Shown: piece after piece, positions 34,594 through 43,511 of the stretch | Numbering within the stretch: position 1 is the stretch's first letter | How the letters are laid out: every line of letters begins with the position of its first letter | Assembly (NCBI GenBank): GCA_038131795.1 | Contig: JAYPQE010000002.1 | Coordinates: forward strand, 144,077 to 208,076 | Direction of reading: 5' to 3' | DNA: 64,000 bases | Source of the DNA: Eutrophobius brisbanensis | GTDB taxonomy: Bacteria; Pseudomonadota; Gammaproteobacteria; Eutrophobiales; Eutrophobiaceae | Notes under the pieces: model-generated | What the model was told of the DNA's origin: nothing | Databases searched by the model: none | What the model saw: only the letters and a program-made list of their open reading frames with translations | Position numbers and translations under genes: made by a program

Positions 34594-35214
34594 ATGGCAC
34601 GTTATATTGGACCAAAATGTAAATTAAGCCGAAGAGAAGGCACCGATCTCCTGTTAAAGAGTCGGGCACGGCCAATTGAAAGTAAATGTCAGATAGACAA
34701 GACCCCCGGTGAACATGGTGGCAAAGCCAAGCGTCTGTCTGACTATGCAATGCAGCTCAGAGAAAAACAAAAATTACGGAGAATTTACGGCGTACTGGAA
34801 AAGCAGTTTCGTAAATACTATAAAGAAGCAGCAAGGCGCAAGGGTTCCACTGGAGAGATTTTGCTCCAGATCCTTGAATCAAGACTGGACAATGTAGTTT
34901 ACCGCATGGGATTTGGTAGTACCCGTAATGAAGCCCGGCAACTGGTTAGCCACAGAGCAATACTGGTCAATGGCAAGAGTGTCAATGTACCGTCATATGA
35001 GGTTCAACCAAATGATGAGATTCAAATCCGTGAAAAATCACGGAAGCAATTAAGAATACAGGACGCACTGAATGTAGCAGAACAATACGGGTTGCCGGAA
35101 TGGGTAGAAGTAGACCCAAAGAAAATGACTGGTGTATTCAAGCAGGTACCTGACAGAAGTGACTTGCCATCAGAGATAAATGAACAACTCGTTGTTGAGC
35201 TTTACTCCAAGTAA
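34594..35214 (+). CDS. rpsD: 30S ribosomal protein S4
   Basis: S4 is a primary 16S-binding assembly protein and the alpha-operon repressor in enterics. 206 residues with the S4 RNA-binding domain (LESRLDNVVYRMGFGSTRNE; QLVSHRAILVNGKSVNVPS). No zinc cysteines are visible at the N terminus. Confidence 0.98.
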   Translation: MARYIGPKCKLSRREGTDLLLKSRARPIESKCQIDKTPGEHGGKAKRLSDYAMQLREKQKLRRIYGVLEKQFRKYYKEAARRKGSTGEILLQILESRLDNVVYRMGFGSTRNEARQLVSHRAILVNGKSVNVPSYEVQPNDEIQIREKSRKQLRIQDALNVAEQYGLPEWVEVDPKKMTGVFKQVPDRSDLPSEINEQLVVELYSK

Positions 35215-35235
35215 GCAGATATAGGAAAAGTACCG

Positions 35236-36243
35236 ATGCCATCAACTTTTAGTGAATTATTAAAGCCGCGCCGTGTAGATGTTGAAGAAATCAATAATAC
35301 ACAGGCTAAAGTCATTATTGAGCCTTTAAACAGGGGGTTTGGACATACTCTGGGTAATGCGTTACGTCGCGTATTATTGTCGTCCATGTCTGGTTGTGCA
35401 GTTACAGAAGTGGAAATTGAAGGTGTGCTGCATGAGTACACTACGATTGAAGGTGTTCAGGAAGATGTAACTGATGTGCTCATGAACCTGAAAGGATTAG
35501 CGATTACCATGCATGCCAGTGATGAAGTTACTCTAAGCCTGAGAAAATCTGGACCAGGTGAAGTCAGGGCCAGTGATATCACCCTTGACCATGATGTGGA
35601 AATTGCTAACCCTGACCATGTTATCGCCAACCTGACCAAGGCTGGTGAGTTAAACATGACAATTAAAATCGAGCGAGGTAGGGGCTACCAACCAGTACTT
35701 GTTATTGGTACAGAAGAGGGCGAGCAAGCTATCGGCAGACTTAAACTGGATGCATCATTCAGCCCGGTGAAAAGGATCTCTTATGATGTTCAGAGCGCAC
35801 GTGTAGAGCAACAAACCGACCTTGATAAACTCATTATTGATATTGAGACCAATGGTACTATTGATCCAGAAGAGGCCATACGTGAGGCTGCCAGGATCCT
35901 GCGTAATCAGTTGTCTGTGTTCGTGGATCTGGAAGCAGAAGAGGCTGAAATTGCAGCTGCGAAAAACGAGCCGGAGATTGACCCGATATTATTGCGTCCA
36001 GTGGATGATCTTGAGCTTACAGTACGTTCAGCAAACTGTCTGAAGGCAGAAAGCATCTATTATATAGGTGATTTGGTACAACGTACTGAGGTAGAGCTCC
36101 TCAAGACCCCTAACCTGGGTAAAAAATCACTGACCGAGATAAAGGACGTTCTGGCATCACGTGGCTTGTCCCTCGGTATGCGGTTGGAAAACTGGCCACC
36201 ACCTGGGGTGGTAGACAGCCGGGAAAAAATTTCGGTAGGTTAA
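35236..36243 (+). CDS. rpoA: DNA-directed RNA polymerase subunit alpha
   Basis: The alpha subunit dimerises to start polymerase assembly. Its C-terminal domain binds UP elements and activators. 335 residues: N-terminal domain with LNRGFGHTLGNALRRVLLSS, a flexible acidic linker near residue 235-250, and an alpha-CTD with RTEVELLKTPNLGKKSLTEI. Located between rpsD and rplQ in the standard order. Confidence 0.99.
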   Translation: MPSTFSELLKPRRVDVEEINNTQAKVIIEPLNRGFGHTLGNALRRVLLSSMSGCAVTEVEIEGVLHEYTTIEGVQEDVTDVLMNLKGLAITMHASDEVTLSLRKSGPGEVRASDITLDHDVEIANPDHVIANLTKAGELNMTIKIERGRGYQPVLVIGTEEGEQAIGRLKLDASFSPVKRISYDVQSARVEQQTDLDKLIIDIETNGTIDPEEAIREAARILRNQLSVFVDLEAEEAEIAAAKNEPEIDPILLRPVDDLELTVRSANCLKAESIYYIGDLVQRTEVELLKTPNLGKKSLTEIKDVLASRGLSLGMRLENWPPPGVVDSREKISVG

Positions 36244-36278
36244 TACCATAAACTAACATCACATGGCAAGATAGTAAG

Positions 36279-36662
36279 ATGCGACATAAACAGTCAGGAA
36301 GAAAACTTAACCGTAACAGTTCTCATCGCAAGGCGATGTACAGGAACATGGCGGTATCACTCGTCAATCATGAACTGATAAAAACTACCGTTCCCAAGGC
36401 CAAGGAATTACGCCGTGTGGCAGAACCATTAATTACATTGGCAAAACAGGATTCTGTATCCAGACGCCGAATTGCCTTTTCCAGATTACGTGACCGTGCT
36501 TGTGTTACCAAGTTGTTTAATGAATTAGGTCCTCGGTATAAGGCCCGTCCAGGTGGCTACCTGCGGATAATTAAATGTGGTTACCGACCGGGAGACAAGG
36601 CCCCTATGGCCTATGTAGAACTGGTAGACAGGCAACCTGCTGACAGTGCGACAGAAGATTAA
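36279..36662 (+). CDS. rplQ: 50S ribosomal protein L17
   Basis: L17 lies near the exit tunnel. 127 residues: MRHKQSGRKLNRNSSHRKAM, LVNHELIKTTVPKAKELR and a C-terminal PMAYVELVDR. Last gene of the ribosomal run; a terminator hairpin follows about 40 bp downstream. Confidence 0.98.
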   Translation: MRHKQSGRKLNRNSSHRKAMYRNMAVSLVNHELIKTTVPKAKELRRVAEPLITLAKQDSVSRRRIAFSRLRDRACVTKLFNELGPRYKARPGGYLRIIKCGYRPGDKAPMAYVELVDRQPADSATED

Positions 36663-36700
36663 ACTGAATATATAACAACAACAAAGCAGTAACCAACTAA

Positions 36701-36727
36701 AAACCGAATTTATATTCGGTTTTTTTG
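36701..36727 (+). terminator. Intrinsic terminator after rplQ
   Basis: AAACCGAAT and ATTCGGTTT form a nine-pair stem around a short AT loop, and the right arm continues into a run of T. It closes the long str-S10-spc-alpha gene run; no comparably clear terminator occurs between rpsL and this point. Confidence 0.88.
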
Positions 36728-36759
36728 TATTTGGCTATCAAAAATAATAAGCTGATTTT

Positions 36760-37467
36760 ATGATCGTCCTGTTTACTGATTATGGTCTGACCGGTCCCTA
36801 CCTGGGACAGGTAGAGATTGTTTTAAATGATATTGTCCCGCACTCACGCGTAGTGACTCTGATGGCTGATGCTCCGCCACATAATCCAAAGGCCAGCGCC
36901 TATTTACTCTCAGCCCTTGGTCGTAGCCAACCTGCAAACTCTGTCGTCTTTTCTGTTGTTGATCCAGGGGTGGGTAGCAATAACGATAAACCAGTAATCA
37001 TTAAAGCAATAGATAAGTGGTATGTTGGCCCTGACAATGGCCTGTTTGATCTGGTCTGCAGAAACTCAGATGATATTTGCACCTGGGAGATCACCTGGCA
37101 GCCAAACAACCTGTCTAATACGTTTCATGGAAGAGACCTGTATGCCTCGGGATGTGCCATGCTGGAAATGGGAGAGAATCCACCAGGGGTTGAATTTAAG
37201 TGGCAGGACCAACACAACTGGCCGAATGCCCTTGATGAGATAATTTATATTGACCAGTTTGGGAATTGCATGACCGGAATCCCCAAAGGCCAATTATCTA
37301 ATGAAGCAATACTTGAAGTAAGTGGTAATTTATTTAAACAGGCAATTACCTTTGCTAATGTCAGGCAGGGACAGGGGTTCTGGTATGAAAATTCATCAGG
37401 GCTGGTAGAAATAGCTGTCAATCAGGGCAGTGCAGCAAAATTATTCGGTCTTGAGATTTCTGATTAA
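36760..37467 (+). CDS. SAM hydroxide adenosyltransferase family protein (DUF62/SAM hydrolase)
   Basis: The 235-residue protein belongs to the family that uses a water-derived hydroxide to split S-adenosylmethionine into adenosine and methionine; fluorinase and chlorinase are relatives. The N-terminal FTDYGLTGPYLGQVE, the VDPGVG turn, and FHGRDLYA (Phe122-His123-Gly124-Arg125-Asp126) are the family core with the Asp/Arg/His set. A C-terminal beta-barrel domain with FGNCMTG follows. No signal peptide; probably cytosolic. The physiological role of the family is not well defined. It stands alone on the plus strand, convergent with the next gene. Confidence 0.88.
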   Translation: MIVLFTDYGLTGPYLGQVEIVLNDIVPHSRVVTLMADAPPHNPKASAYLLSALGRSQPANSVVFSVVDPGVGSNNDKPVIIKAIDKWYVGPDNGLFDLVCRNSDDICTWEITWQPNNLSNTFHGRDLYASGCAMLEMGENPPGVEFKWQDQHNWPNALDEIIYIDQFGNCMTGIPKGQLSNEAILEVSGNLFKQAITFANVRQGQGFWYENSSGLVEIAVNQGSAAKLFGLEISD

Positions 37468-37496
37468 GTCCAGTTAGTATAATCAAGTAATTACTG

Positions 37497-38102
37497 TTAC
37501 TCAGAACTCTGATTGTCATTCAATAATTGATCCAGCCTTACTCGTGGCAGTGAAGCGTCTGGCAGGAGCTCTAGTGCGACCCGGTAATCATTTTCTGCAT
37601 TTTTGACGTCACCGATTTTCTCATATGCCATCCCTCTATTAATATAGGCAACGTGGGCTTTAGTCGTTTCCTTTTCAATTGCGAATGTATATTCTTCCAC
37701 GGCACCATGATAGTCATCATTTATAAAATAGATGTTGCCGATATTGACATGAATCTCACCAAATTCCGGTTTTAATTCCAGGGCCCCATTAAAGTCTTCA
37801 ATCGCCGCATCAAAATGGTTCAGTGCCATGTGTATGATGCCTCGGTTAGTGAGGGTCGCGGCACGGTCACGGGGTGAAAGGGCTGAACGGGTAAGCGCCA
37901 GGGTACATTTTTCCAGTTCACTGCTAGAGGTGTAATGAATACGGGCCGCTATGCCAGCTGCACGGTAACAACTTCTGGCATTATTATCATTGATCAGAAC
38001 ATCCATTGATGTGTTGTCTTCATAACGGCCTGTCATGTCCTGTGCTTTGACAGGAAAATACAAACAGGTAAAAATTAAAAATAGAAAAGCATTTTTTTCC
38101 AT
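37497..38102 (-). CDS. Secreted tetratricopeptide-repeat protein
   Basis: A 201-residue protein with an N-terminal signal peptide (KNAFLFLIFTCLYFPVKA, probable cleavage near residue 20). It has three TPR units from about residue 82 to 190, with cores LTNRGIIHMALNHFDAAIEDF, VNIGNIYFINDDYHGAVEEY and INRGMAYEKIGDVKNAENDY. Two cysteines (near 45 and 66) could pair in the periplasm. TPR proteins usually act as binding scaffolds; the partner is unknown. It lies downstream of the esterase on the same strand with a 75-bp gap. Confidence 0.8.
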   Translation of the reverse strand: MEKNAFLFLIFTCLYFPVKAQDMTGRYEDNTSMDVLINDNNARSCYRAAGIAARIHYTSSSELEKCTLALTRSALSPRDRAATLTNRGIIHMALNHFDAAIEDFNGALELKPEFGEIHVNIGNIYFINDDYHGAVEEYTFAIEKETTKAHVAYINRGMAYEKIGDVKNAENDYRVALELLPDASLPRVRLDQLLNDNQSSE

Positions 38103-38177
38103 GACTCTCCCCCAAAGAGTAGTTACCTGAAGTTTAGGTGAGTCTGTCCTGAACTACCAGAAAAGCCTGGATTTATT

Positions 38178-38969
38178 TTATGGATTATTACTGCCGTAGA
38201 AATAAATCAGGGCATCATCCAGTAATGGTCCCCAGTTTTCCCAGTTATGCCCCTGATTTACCTCAATATATTTCATGGGATAATGTTTGATCTCGAGGAT
38301 TTTGTGAAAGTCCCGATTAGCACGGGTATTATCATTTGGTCTTCCGGTACTAAGGAAAATCTTAAGGGGTAGCATGGGTACTGAGTTATAGGTGGGTAAC
38401 AGATTTGGAACAGGGTGGTTTGCAGGAGATTGCATGGCGATACCTGAAAAGATGTCATACCCCATCAATCCAAAACAGGCGGCATTGGTACCTCCAAACG
38501 ACAGGCCCATGATGGCCCGGCCTTCACGGTTTTTAATCACAGGATAGTTGGACTCAATCTCGGGTATTAAATCCTCTATATAGAAAATAAGGTAATCTTC
38601 ATTACAGAGAAATTGACGTCTGCGACGATTATCTTCGAGATTATCGGGGTTACGTGGGTCAACAAAAACAGTAATCACAGGTTTAATTTGACCAGCCCCA
38701 ATCAGTTCATTTAGAACAGAATCCATATTTCCACGGAGTAGATAATTCTGCCCATCGGTGAGAAACATCACAGGATGATCTTTTCGAGCCTCGAAACCTT
38801 CTGGTAGATATACTCGGTATTGAAGGTCGTATCCTAAAGCGGTACTTGATATACGTATATTGTCAGTCAGGGTACCATCTGCTGAGATTGCGGAAGAAAA
38901 AAGTATTACAAGTATCTTTAAAAGATTAGTAATGTAATTATCAAAATTTGCCCGGCTATTTAAGCTCAT
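38178..38969 (-). CDS. Esterase of the Fes/EsteraseD-like alpha/beta-hydrolase family
   Basis: A 263-residue protein with the putative-esterase fold. FLTDGQNYLLRG lies on the second strand, the nucleophile is Ser157 in MGLSFGGTNA, and the catalytic His is probably His241 in QGHNWENW. The acid may be Asp213 or a neighbour. The hydrophobic N-terminal segment (LLKILVILFSSAISA, residues about 16-30) looks like a signal peptide, so it probably acts outside the cytoplasm. Substrate unknown; relatives include enterochelin esterase and S-formylglutathione hydrolase-like proteins. Its ATG overlaps the stop of the broken SGNH hydrolase gene by four bases, so it was translationally coupled to it. Confidence 0.8.
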   Translation of the reverse strand: MSLNSRANFDNYITNLLKILVILFSSAISADGTLTDNIRISSTALGYDLQYRVYLPEGFEARKDHPVMFLTDGQNYLLRGNMDSVLNELIGAGQIKPVITVFVDPRNPDNLEDNRRRRQFLCNEDYLIFYIEDLIPEIESNYPVIKNREGRAIMGLSFGGTNAACFGLMGYDIFSGIAMQSPANHPVPNLLPTYNSVPMLPLKIFLSTGRPNDNTRANRDFHKILEIKHYPMKYIEVNQGHNWENWGPLLDDALIYFYGSNNP

Positions 38970-39616
38970 AGATTGAAATATTTTAAATCCCTGGAAAGTA
39001 TATCCGCAATGGCATTACCTAATTTGTGATGCTGGTCCTTATCCAGGTGTATACCATTAACTTCACTTGAAGAGGTAATAGTTGATGAATCAAAAAAATC
39101 ACAATTCATTTCATGGGCAATTTTCATATATTCATTGACAAGCCCCTTACATTTTAAATCTCCGCCTTCAAATTTTTATGCAATAGTATCTTTTGGCGTT
39201 TGAATCGGAGGCGGGGTAACAAGGAGAATAGGTGGAATTGGCATGCCCGGTTCGATCGGAGCCTCACGGATGGCAGTGATAAGCCATCGTATACCCTGTG
39301 CCGAATGCCAGGCATTGTTGGTATGCATGGATTGAAAATCATTGGTCCCAAGCATTACTATCACCAGTTCCAGAGGAGAGTGCATTTCAATCACCTGGCC
39401 TATGCCTTCCAACCCGCTTCTACCTGGTTTAAATGGGTCATCCCAAACAGTCCGCCTACCATTCAGGCAGTTTTCAATGACCCTGTAATTTCCATCACCT
39501 TGGTTTAATGTATTTTCCATAACCCCTGGCCAGCGATCATTAAAGGTCAGTCATTCGCGGGTATTTGGGATGATTCCCCAGGTAAGGGAATCAGAATAGA
39601 CCAGTATTTGCTTCAT
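38966..39616 (-). pseudogene. SGNH/GDSL hydrolase with two in-frame stop codons
   Basis: Translating the minus strand from ATG at 39616 gives one continuous 216-residue SGNH hydrolase frame with two stops. Codon 22 is TGA (39551-39553) where Trp is expected in a TRE-stop-LTFNDRWPG context. Codon 147 is TAA (39176-39178), probably once CAA. The nucleophile motif is YSDSLTWG, block III is VMLGTNDFQ, and the Asp/His motif is NGIHLDKDQHH near the end. Both stops are single transitions from sense codons, which points to real decay rather than a frame error. The final stop overlaps the esterase ATG. The longest open piece (39176-39520) lacks both catalytic ends and is unlikely to be active. Confidence 0.87.
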
Positions 39617-39719
39617 TAATAATAGACTTCCCCGTTGAACTAACTCATTCTGAGCCAGCCAAGGCTCAGATTCAATACTTACTATTCAAATATATCGCAA
39701 GGACAGGATATATCTAAGA

Positions 39720-40115
39720 TCAATACCACTGTCTAAGTTCGACTGGGTTCCCATCAGGGTCGCGAATCTCAGCGCGGGCATACCCTGCTTTTTTCATTGG
39801 CCCCCATACCACCCTAACTGCTTTTTCGCCGAGAAACTGTATGGCGGCATCCATGTTTTCAACTTCAAGGGCAAGACATTGCCAGCCAAGGCGAAGTTCC
39901 GAATCACGAGGCGGTATTGCCGATTGGTTTTCATAGGACATGATTTCAAGTGTCGTGTCGCCTAGCTGTAGGTAAACTAATTCTAATGGTCCTGATGGCG
40001 TTTCAGGAATAGACACACGCTCGCGCTCTGAAAATCCCAGCAGTGAAGTATAAAACTCAACTATTTTTTCAGGATTTAACGTCAAGAGTTCGATATGGTC
40101 TATACGTTTAAACAT
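39720..40115 (-). CDS. VOC (glyoxalase/bleomycin-resistance) family protein
   Basis: The 131-residue protein has two beta-alpha-beta-beta-beta modules of the vicinal oxygen chelate fold. Likely metal ligands are His7 (RIDHIEL), Glu in TTLEIMSY, and Glu in the terminal NPVELRQWY. The second-module histidine position reads LGWQCLALEV, so one usual His is replaced. It resembles lactoylglutathione lyase-like proteins, but the substrate cannot be told. Monocistronic or followed at a distance by the SGNH/esterase genes on the same strand. Confidence 0.78.
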   Translation of the reverse strand: MFKRIDHIELLTLNPEKIVEFYTSLLGFSERERVSIPETPSGPLELVYLQLGDTTLEIMSYENQSAIPPRDSELRLGWQCLALEVENMDAAIQFLGEKAVRVVWGPMKKAGYARAEIRDPDGNPVELRQWY

Positions 40116-40160
40116 AATCTCAAAATTATATTATGAGAATAATATATTTATGTTGGCGGA

Positions 40161-41603
40161 TTATTTCAATTTTTCTTTCAGGAGACTATTGACCTGCTGT
40201 GGGTTTGCCTTACCTTGTGAAGCTTTCATTATCTGGCCTACAAAAAAGCCAATGAGTTTGCCTTTCCTGTCATCGGGGCTCCTTTTATATTGGTCAACTT
40301 GTTTAGGGTTGGCATTGATGACATCATCTACCAGTTTTTCAATGGCACTGGAATCGGTGACCTGTTGCAGGCCTTTGGCTTCAATAATTTCATCTACTGT
40401 GCCTTCACCAGTCCACATAGACTCAAAGACTGTCTTGGCTATCTTGCCGGAAATGGTGTTGTCATCAATACGTTTTACCAATATACCCAGCATCAGTGCT
40501 GTCACAGGGGAGTTAATTATCTCAAGTCCGTCTTTATTCATTGCCGCAGAGAGCTCACCCATGACCCAGTTGGCAGTGAGTTTTGCATTTCCTGACTCTT
40601 TATATGCCTCTTCAAAATAATCTGCCATTTCCCGGCCGGCGGTGAGGACGTCAGCGTCATATTCAGACAATCCAAATTCGTCTATAAAGCGACGGCGCTT
40701 TGCATCGGGTAGTTCCGGCATGGATTGTTTGATGTCATTAATCAGCTCGTCAGAAACACGCACAGGTAATAGGTCTGGATCGGGAAAATATCGATAGTCG
40801 TTGGCTTCTTCCTTGGTGCGCATGGAACGAGTCTCGTCTCTGGCTGAATCATAAAGGCGGGTTTCCTGGACAATTTTCTGGCCTGATTCAATCAGATCAA
40901 TCTGGCGCTCTATTTCATGTTCGATGGCCAGTTCCACGAAGCGGAAGGAGTTAATATTTTTAATTTCGGTTCGTGTCCCCAGTTCACTGGCACCTTTTTC
41001 TCTTATAGATACATTGGCATCACAACGGAAGGAGCCTTCCTGCATGTTGCCATCGGATATCTCAAGATACCTCACCAGGCTATGTATTTTTTTCATGTAG
41101 GCCGCGGCTTCTTTTGCAGAACGGATGTCCGGTTCGGATACGATTTCGATCAAGGGTGTCCCTGCACGGTTCAGGTCTATACCAGTATTCTCACCAAAGC
41201 CTTCGTGTACTGACTTCCCCGCATCTTCTTCCAGGTGGGCGCGGGTAATACGGATTGTCTTTGTCTCACCATCATCAAGTCGTATATCAATGGTACCGTT
41301 GGCGACAATGGGTAAATCCAGTTGACTGATCTGGTAGCCCTTGGGCAGGTCCGGATAAAAGTAATTTTTCCTGGCAAATACCGATGGGCTGGTTATAGAA
41401 GCACTAATCGCCAGGCCGAATTTAATGGCCATCTTTATGGCATCTTCGTTGATGACCGGCAGGACACCAGGCATCCCAAGGTCAACAATGCAGGCCTGTA
41501 CATTTGGATTAGCTCCATAGCGGGTTGCTGCTCCAGAAAAGAGTTTACTCTTTGTCGCAAGTTGAACATGGATCTCAAGTCCAATGACGGATTCAAAATT
41601 CAT
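40161..41603 (-). CDS. gatB: Asp-tRNA(Asn)/Glu-tRNA(Gln) amidotransferase subunit B
   Basis: GatB binds the misacylated tRNA and activates its side chain with ATP for amidation. 480 residues: IGLEIHVQLATKSKLFSG at the N terminus, YFYPDLPKGYQISQLD, RAGTPLIEIVSEPDI, a helical cradle, and the C-terminal YqeY-like tail (GFFVGQIMKASQGKANPQQV). Its ATG overlaps the gatA stop by four bases. With gatA and gatC it forms one minus-strand unit. Confidence 0.98.
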   Translation of the reverse strand: MNFESVIGLEIHVQLATKSKLFSGAATRYGANPNVQACIVDLGMPGVLPVINEDAIKMAIKFGLAISASITSPSVFARKNYFYPDLPKGYQISQLDLPIVANGTIDIRLDDGETKTIRITRAHLEEDAGKSVHEGFGENTGIDLNRAGTPLIEIVSEPDIRSAKEAAAYMKKIHSLVRYLEISDGNMQEGSFRCDANVSIREKGASELGTRTEIKNINSFRFVELAIEHEIERQIDLIESGQKIVQETRLYDSARDETRSMRTKEEANDYRYFPDPDLLPVRVSDELINDIKQSMPELPDAKRRRFIDEFGLSEYDADVLTAGREMADYFEEAYKESGNAKLTANWVMGELSAAMNKDGLEIINSPVTALMLGILVKRIDDNTISGKIAKTVFESMWTGEGTVDEIIEAKGLQQVTDSSAIEKLVDDVINANPKQVDQYKRSPDDRKGKLIGFFVGQIMKASQGKANPQQVNSLLKEKLK

Positions 41604-43057
41604 TTTGCATACCCATCCGGTGTCTTTTTATGCCAGTCGGTATCCAGTTGAAAACGGTGTGCCAGGTTCAATAATCGGGATTCGCTGAAATAATCACCGA
41701 TGATCTGTAGTCCGACTGGAAGCCCAGAGCTAAAACCAGCGGGGACTGAGATGGCTGGCAACCCCGCCAAATTGACAGAAACAGTAAAGATATCAGCTAG
41801 ATACATCCTTACTGGATCATCCACCAGTTCATTCAGACCAAATGCAGGCGCAGGGGTCGTGGGTCCCATGATCACATCTACATCTTTAAAGGCTTGCTGG
41901 AAGTCATCGCGTATCATACGCCGGACTTTTTGTGCCTTCAGATAATAGGCGTCATAATAACCTGCTGATAAGACGTATGTGCCTATCATGATGCGGCGTT
42001 TAACTTCGTTACCAAATCCTTCTGTGCGGGACCGACAGTAAAGATCCAGGAGGTCTTTTGGCTTTTTACAGCGGTAACCAAACCGGACCCCATCATAACG
42101 TGACAAATTGGACGATGCCTCCGCTGGGGCCACTACGTAATAGGCCGGTATAGACAGTGCTGTGTTGGGTAATTCAATTTCAATAATCTTTGCCCCGGCC
42201 TGTTCGAACTGTTTAATGGCATCTCGGACCTTTTCTATAGTGCCGGGATCCACATCATTGCTGAAGTACTGTTTAGGCAGGCCTATACGTATACCATCAA
42301 TGGAATCGTTAAGGTTGGCAGTATAGTCAATGACTTCCCTGTCCAGTGAAGTCGAGTCATTAACATCAAATCCGGCCATGGCATTCATCATCATGGCCGC
42401 GTCCTCGGCGGTCTGGGTCATGGGGCCACCCTGATCAAGACTGGAAGCAAAGGCAATCATGCCAAACCGGGAGACTATGCCATAGGTGGGCTTTAGCCCA
42501 GTGATACCACAAAGCGCCGCGGGTTGTCGGATTGACCCGCCCGTATCGGTGCCAGTTGCTGCCGGTATAAGACGTGCTGCTACTGCACTGGCACTGCCGC
42601 CAGAGGAACCACCGGGGACTTTCGTCAAGTCCCAGGGGTTTTTTGTGGCCCCATAAAAACTGGTTTCTGTGGATGATCCCATGGCAAATTCATCCATGTT
42701 TGCCTTACCGATACACACCATACCGGATCCATATAGTTTTTTTACCACAGTGGCATCATACGGTGGCTGAAAGTTGTCCAGCATCTTTGACCCACATGAA
42801 GTCCGGACACCTTCGGTACAAAAAATGTCCTTATGGGCGAAAGGGATACCGGTGAGTGGCCCATGCAGCTTGTTAGTAATGAGGTTATCAGCCCGCTTGG
42901 CATCCTCCAGGGCAAGCTCGGGACAAAGGGTAATAAAACAGTTTAGTTCAGTATTATGTGCCTGGCACCGGGCAAGGAATAATTCAGTGAGTTCAACACT
43001 ACTGATGGAACCCTGATGGAGCAATCTGGACAGTTCTGCGAGACTATGGGAAAACAT
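41600..43057 (-). CDS. gatA: Asp-tRNA(Asn)/Glu-tRNA(Gln) amidotransferase subunit A
   Basis: GatA hydrolyses glutamine to supply ammonia to GatB. The 485-residue amidase-signature protein has the triad Lys76 (AHKDIFC), cis-Ser151 (VPGGSSGGSASA) and nucleophile Ser175 (TGTDTGGSIRQP). The 75- and 24-residue spacings match characterised GatA enzymes. It lies 28 bp after gatC. Confidence 0.98.
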   Translation of the reverse strand: MFSHSLAELSRLLHQGSISSVELTELFLARCQAHNTELNCFITLCPELALEDAKRADNLITNKLHGPLTGIPFAHKDIFCTEGVRTSCGSKMLDNFQPPYDATVVKKLYGSGMVCIGKANMDEFAMGSSTETSFYGATKNPWDLTKVPGGSSGGSASAVAARLIPAATGTDTGGSIRQPAALCGITGLKPTYGIVSRFGMIAFASSLDQGGPMTQTAEDAAMMMNAMAGFDVNDSTSLDREVIDYTANLNDSIDGIRIGLPKQYFSNDVDPGTIEKVRDAIKQFEQAGAKIIEIELPNTALSIPAYYVVAPAEASSNLSRYDGVRFGYRCKKPKDLLDLYCRSRTEGFGNEVKRRIMIGTYVLSAGYYDAYYLKAQKVRRMIRDDFQQAFKDVDVIMGPTTPAPAFGLNELVDDPVRMYLADIFTVSVNLAGLPAISVPAGFSSGLPVGLQIIGDYFSESRLLNLAHRFQLDTDWHKKTPDGYAK

Positions 43058-43085
43058 GATAAATAACTAGGTTAAATTCGGTATG

Positions 43086-43373
43086 TTATTCGATGACTTT
43101 GGGAACAAGGTAATATCCATCCTCGGTTTTAGGGGCCATTTTCTGGTTTTTGGTCCGATGGTTCTCCTCGGTTATGGCATCAACTCGCATTCTGGCATCA
43201 ATTTCCAGTGGGTGGGCGAGGGGTGCGATGGGATCGGTATCCAAAGATTCCATCTGTTTAACCATATCCAATATGCCCCCCAGCTCCTCCTGGTGAACCG
43301 GGATATCTTCGGCCTTGATGGAGAGCCTTGCCAACATTGCAATCTCTTCAATCTGTTTTCGATCCAGTGACAC
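43086..43373 (-). CDS. gatC: Asp-tRNA(Asn)/Glu-tRNA(Gln) amidotransferase subunit C
   Basis: GatC wraps around and stabilises the GatA-GatB complex. 95 residues: IEEIAMLARLSI at the N terminus, GGILDMVKQMESLDTDPIAPLAHP in the middle, and AVVPKVIE-like YYLVPKVIE at the end. The start is GTG. It is transcribed away from mreB, with a 287-bp intergenic region between them. Confidence 0.96.
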   Translation of the reverse strand: MSLDRKQIEEIAMLARLSIKAEDIPVHQEELGGILDMVKQMESLDTDPIAPLAHPLEIDARMRVDAITEENHRTKNQKMAPKTEDGYYLVPKVIE

Positions 43374-43511
43374 GTCTAACCCTCAAAAACTGTTGTAATT
43401 TTACGATTTTATACTATCTGATTACTTGCTCAATAGGCTGGCCACTGTTACAGTAATAGCCTTAAATCAGTGAGTTGTGGCCTGATCTTGCAGAAGTTTA
43501 AGATAGATTTT

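Noticed and set aside
39176..39520. 114-codon ORF as an independent small protein
   Set aside because: It is the middle of an SGNH hydrolase frame and has homologous sequence on both sides beyond the stops.
38966..39616. Selenoprotein or stop-codon reassignment
   Set aside because: The two stops are of different types (TGA and TAA), no selenocysteine element is visible, and other genes in the window use both as true stops.
40150..40620. 156-codon plus-strand ORF opposite gatB
   Set aside because: The complement encodes conserved GatB C terminus; the plus product has no recognisable features.
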